Source: JAMOAD01 sp023621955
GTDB lineage: Bacteria > Acidobacteriota > Aminicenantia > JAMOAD01
DNA length: 16,059 bases
Assembly (NCBI GenBank): GCA_035403085.1
Contig: DAONEM010000045.1
Location: 1-16,059 of the forward strand
Direction of reading: 5' to 3'
Below the pieces are notes generated by a model. It worked only from the letters and a program-made list of their open reading frames with translations. It was not told where the DNA came from and did no database searches. Position 1 is the stretch's first letter. Each line of letters starts with the position of its first letter. Shown one piece after another: positions 14,140 to 16,059 of the stretch. Made by a program: the position numbers and the translations under genes.

Positions 14140-14456
14140 AGAGGGTTTTCCAGGCTCTCCTTCAGAATCTTCAGGGCCTCCTCCTTGGTAAGAACCCTCC
14201 CGTAGGCAACGACCCTCCCGCGCACCACCAGGGCCGGCGTCGACATCACCCCGTAGGCGGCGATCCGGGTCGGATCGGTCACGTGCTCCACCTGCGTGTC
14301 CACGCCCAGCTCGCCCAGGGCGGCCCGGACATTCCTCTCCTGTTCGATGCACCGGGCACAGCCTGAGCCGAGCACCTTGACCTCTCTCTCGCCCTCTTCC
14401 CTCCCCTTATCTTCATCGCCGCCGCCACCTCTCTTCCCCCATCCGAATATGGACAT
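14136..14456 (-). CDS. Small thioredoxin-like CxxC protein of the ArsR-permease operon
   Basis: 106 aa from the ATG at 14456, which has GGAGGAG about 8 bases upstream. A GTG two codons earlier would abut that site. A Gly/charged N-terminal tail (1-25) precedes a thioredoxin-fold domain: beta strand VKVLGSG, active-site CARC (Cys33 and Cys36), and the cis-Pro segment MSTPALVV (Pro74). This is the 'redox-active disulfide protein 2'/thioredoxin_3 type, often found beside DUF318 permeases. It is cytoplasmic, with no signal peptide. It probably hands reducing power or a thiol-bound metalloid to the permease; the exact role is not established. It is the third gene of the operon, 66 bases after the permease. 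Confidence 0.85.
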   Translation of the reverse strand: MSIFGWGKRGGGGDEDKGREEGEREVKVLGSGCARCIEQERNVRAALGELGVDTQVEHVTDPTRIAAYGVMSTPALVVRGRVVAYGRVLTKEEALKILKESLENPL

Positions 14457-14522
14457 TTTCACTCCTCCTCGGGCTCTTCGCCCCTTTCGATAAAAACCTT
14501 CCCTTCGCCCCTCCTCTTACGG

Positions 14523-15539
14523 CTACCTTGTCAGCAGGAACTGAAATCCGTTGAAGAGGTACCCCACCAGGAGAATCCCCACTGAGACGATGCCGACGAA
14601 GAAGAAGAGCAGCCTCGGTTTGATCACCTTGCTGAGCATGATCATGGAGGGGAGCGAGAGGGCGGTGACCGCCATCATGAAGGAGAGGACCGTCCCCAGG
14701 CCGACCCCCTTGGCGAAGAGGGCCTCCGCGATGGGGATGGTTCCGAAGATGTCGGCGTACATCGGAATCCCCAGGGCTGTCGCCAACAGGACCGAGAAGG
14801 GGTTGCTCTTTCCCAGAACGGCCTGGATAAGGGTCGTGGGAATCCAGTTGTGGATCACCGCGCCGATGGCGACCCCTCCCACAACGTACCAGAAGACCTT
14901 CCTCACCGTTCCGCGAACCTGTTGCCAGGCGTAGGCCCTCCGGTCGGCCCTGGTCAGCTCCGGCAGAGCCGCCTCCACGGAACCGGCTCCCTTCACGTAG
15001 CCCTCCACATACCTTTCCATCCCCATCTTCTCGATGATCGTTCCGGCGACGACGGCGACGATGAGACCGACTACAACGTAAGCGACGGCAATTCTAGCCC
15101 CGAAGACACTCATCAAGACGATGAGAGAGCCCAGATCCACCAGAGGCGAGGAGACCAGGAAGGAAAAGGTCACCCCCAGGGGGAGCCCGGCGCTGGAGAA
15201 GCCGATGAAGAGGGGGATGGAGGAGCAGGAGCAGAAGGGGGTGACCGTCCCCAAGAGCGCGGCGAGCGTGTTGGCGCGAAGACCGTGAAAGTTCCCCAGA
15301 ATCCTCTTGGTCCTCTCCGGAGGAAAGTAGCTCTGGATGTAGGAGATCAAGTAGATCAGGACCGAGAGGAGGAGAAGGATCTTGACCATATCGTAGAGGA
15401 AGAACTGCAGGCTCCCCCCGACTCTCCCGGAGGGATCCAGCCCCAGGGCGGCGAGGCCCTCCCCGATCAGGAGGTTCAGCCACCTCATCCCCAAGAACTG
15501 GTTCTGAAAGAAGAGCCACAGGTTTTTCAAGAGGGTCAT
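14523..15539 (-). CDS. DUF318/ArsP-type permease
   Basis: 338 aa inner-membrane protein with about eight hydrophobic helices (roughly 48-68, 84-100, 106-125, 128-147, 151-170, 215-235, 248-270, 278-297 and 308-330, boundaries uncertain). The family signature TPFCSCSSIPL is present with Cys103 and Cys105. Permeases of this family include ArsP, which exports trivalent organoarsenicals, but many members have no known substrate. The ArsR repressor and CxxC partner fit thiophilic metal or metalloid efflux. The soluble loop of about 170-210 is charged. GAGGAG lies 8 bases before the ATG. The start overlaps the arsR-type gene's stop (ATGA), showing translational coupling. Confidence 0.88.
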   Translation of the reverse strand: MTLLKNLWLFFQNQFLGMRWLNLLIGEGLAALGLDPSGRVGGSLQFFLYDMVKILLLLSVLIYLISYIQSYFPPERTKRILGNFHGLRANTLAALLGTVTPFCSCSSIPLFIGFSSAGLPLGVTFSFLVSSPLVDLGSLIVLMSVFGARIAVAYVVVGLIVAVVAGTIIEKMGMERYVEGYVKGAGSVEAALPELTRADRRAYAWQQVRGTVRKVFWYVVGGVAIGAVIHNWIPTTLIQAVLGKSNPFSVLLATALGIPMYADIFGTIPIAEALFAKGVGLGTVLSFMMAVTALSLPSMIMLSKVIKPRLLFFFVGIVSVGILLVGYLFNGFQFLLTR

Positions 15540-15856
15540 GGGCGGCTCTCCTCAACGGGGGCCTCTCCCCCTTTCGGCGCCCTCCCGGCGACCTGTTCGA
15601 TCAGGCCCTTCACCCTCTCCCGTCCCTCTTCGCTGATGGAGTAGTGGACCCACTTCCCCTCCCTACGTCCCACCACGACTCCGGAAGCGCAGAGAATCCT
15701 CATGTGGTGCGAGAGGGTCGACTGGCCTATCCCCATCTCCTCAAGCAACTTGCAGGCGCACTTCTCTCCGCCCCGCAGAAGCCCCAGAATCTTCAGGCGG
15801 TTCTCATCACAGAAAGCCTTGAAGATCTCGGCGTTCCTTCTGAAATCGGTCTCCAC
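15536..15856 (-). CDS. ArsR/SmtB-family metalloregulatory repressor
   Basis: 106 aa from GTG 15856; GAGG lies about 7 bases upstream. A second GTG at 15862 would lie directly against that site. The winged helix-turn-helix is complete, with recognition helix around IGQSTLSHHMRILCASG (42-58) and wing VVGRREGKWVHYSI. The CACKLL segment (Cys33 and Cys35) in alpha3 matches the ELCVCDL-type arsenic/antimony site of classical ArsR; Cys16 and Cys56 are further possible ligands. It should repress the operon and be released by As(III), Sb(III) or a similar thiophilic ion. It is the first gene of its operon, so it is probably autoregulated through the inverted repeat at 15900-15925. Confidence 0.9.
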   Translation of the reverse strand: METDFRRNAEIFKAFCDENRLKILGLLRGGEKCACKLLEEMGIGQSTLSHHMRILCASGVVVGRREGKWVHYSISEEGRERVKGLIEQVAGRAPKGGEAPVEESRP

Positions 15857-15889
15857 GGTCACCTCACATTTACGATTATCGATATATGG

Positions 15890-15925
15890 AATCTACCACA
15901 ACAGATCGATACATGTCAATCTGTT
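15890..15925 (-). promoter_or_regulatory. Promoter and probable ArsR operator of the permease operon
   Basis: On the minus strand TTGACA (15919-15914), an 18-bp spacer, then TAGATT (15895-15890). An inverted repeat AACAGAT (15900-15906) and ATCTGTT (15919-15925), with a 12-bp centre containing ACATGT, covers the -35 box and most of the spacer. Binding there would block RNA polymerase, which suits autoregulation by the ArsR-family protein encoded just downstream. Confidence 0.55.
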
Positions 15926-15983
15926 TAGAAGAGAATCTGAAGAGTCCCTCTCCGCCCCTTCGTTTCATCGCAGAGAATCGTTA

Positions 15984-16003
15984 AACGGAGTGTCCGTTAT
16001 AAT
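15984..16003 (+). promoter_or_regulatory. Palindrome overlapping a TATAAT box at the right edge
   Basis: AACGGA-GTG-TCCGTT (15984-15998) is an inverted repeat with 6-bp arms, and it overlaps a perfect TATAAT (15998-16003). No clear -35 is present at 16-18 bp. The core GGAGTGTCC recurs as the last nine bases of the window (16051-16059). It could be an operator-promoter for a plus-strand gene beyond the window, or part of a mobile-element end. Confidence 0.35.
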
Positions 16004-16018
16004 TCGTTGGAATTTAAC

Positions 16019-16042
16019 CGCGAAAGGCGCGAAAACCGCGAA
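16019..16042. repeat. Three CGCGAA units at 9-base spacing
   Basis: CGCGAA occurs at 16019, 16028 and 16037, an exact 9-base period. A single related ACCGCGAAAA lies near 130-140 at the other end of the window. I take it as a dispersed intergenic repeat of unknown role. Confidence 0.5.
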
Positions 16043-16059
16043 CAAAAAAGGGAGTGTCC

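Noticed and set aside
1..16059. CRISPR array, tRNA, rRNA or a complete insertion sequence
   Set aside because: No spaced direct-repeat array, cloverleaf, rRNA segment or transposase was seen. The only repeats are short and local.

Overview
This is a GC-rich, gene-dense window from a diderm (Gram-negative-type) bacterium. The diderm call rests on a recognisable YdbH/YnbE/YdbL envelope set, a lipoprotein, a probable outer-membrane barrel and many Sec signal peptides. Codon use leans on CTC/CTG for Leu and AGG for Arg, and GTG/TTG starts are fairly common. The phylum cannot be fixed from this sequence. An Acidobacteriota-like or other deep-branching anaerobe would fit, but that is a guess.

Left part (1-6061), mostly minus strand. 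From right to left it holds a probable outer-membrane beta-barrel protein (4958-6061, TTG start), a secreted GH127/DUF1680 beta-L-arabinofuranosidase-like enzyme (2283-4691) and a secreted purple-acid-phosphatase-like metallophosphoesterase (409-1668). The 614-bp gap between the last two genes has no convincing protein gene. It carries two consecutive plus-strand units, each with a sigma70-like promoter, about 140-150 nt of non-coding sequence with predicted base pairing, and a strong rho-independent terminator. The two promoters share an unusual 7-bp identity in their spacers. These look like two small RNAs and are the most novel signal in the window. A further strong minus-strand promoter near 221-248 reads out of the left edge.

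Middle part (6266-14139), plus strand. A periplasmic cyclophilin-type peptidyl-prolyl isomerase carries a large N-terminal alpha-helical region. It is followed by an operon of ydbH, ynbE, ydbL and an unrecognised secreted protein. The first three encode a tether between inner and outer membrane that is linked in E. coli to lipid homeostasis of the outer membrane. Next comes a membrane-anchored TPR-GGDEF diguanylate cyclase with its own promoter.

Right part (14136-15925), minus strand. A compact operon encodes an ArsR-family repressor, a DUF318/ArsP-type permease and a small thioredoxin-like CxxC protein. Its promoter overlaps an inverted repeat that is probably the repressor's operator. The operon is convergent with the GGDEF gene, and the two stop codons overlap. 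The last 80 bases hold a short palindrome, a repeated 9-mer and a triplicated CGCGAA motif, which may belong to the control region or mobile-element end of whatever lies beyond the window.
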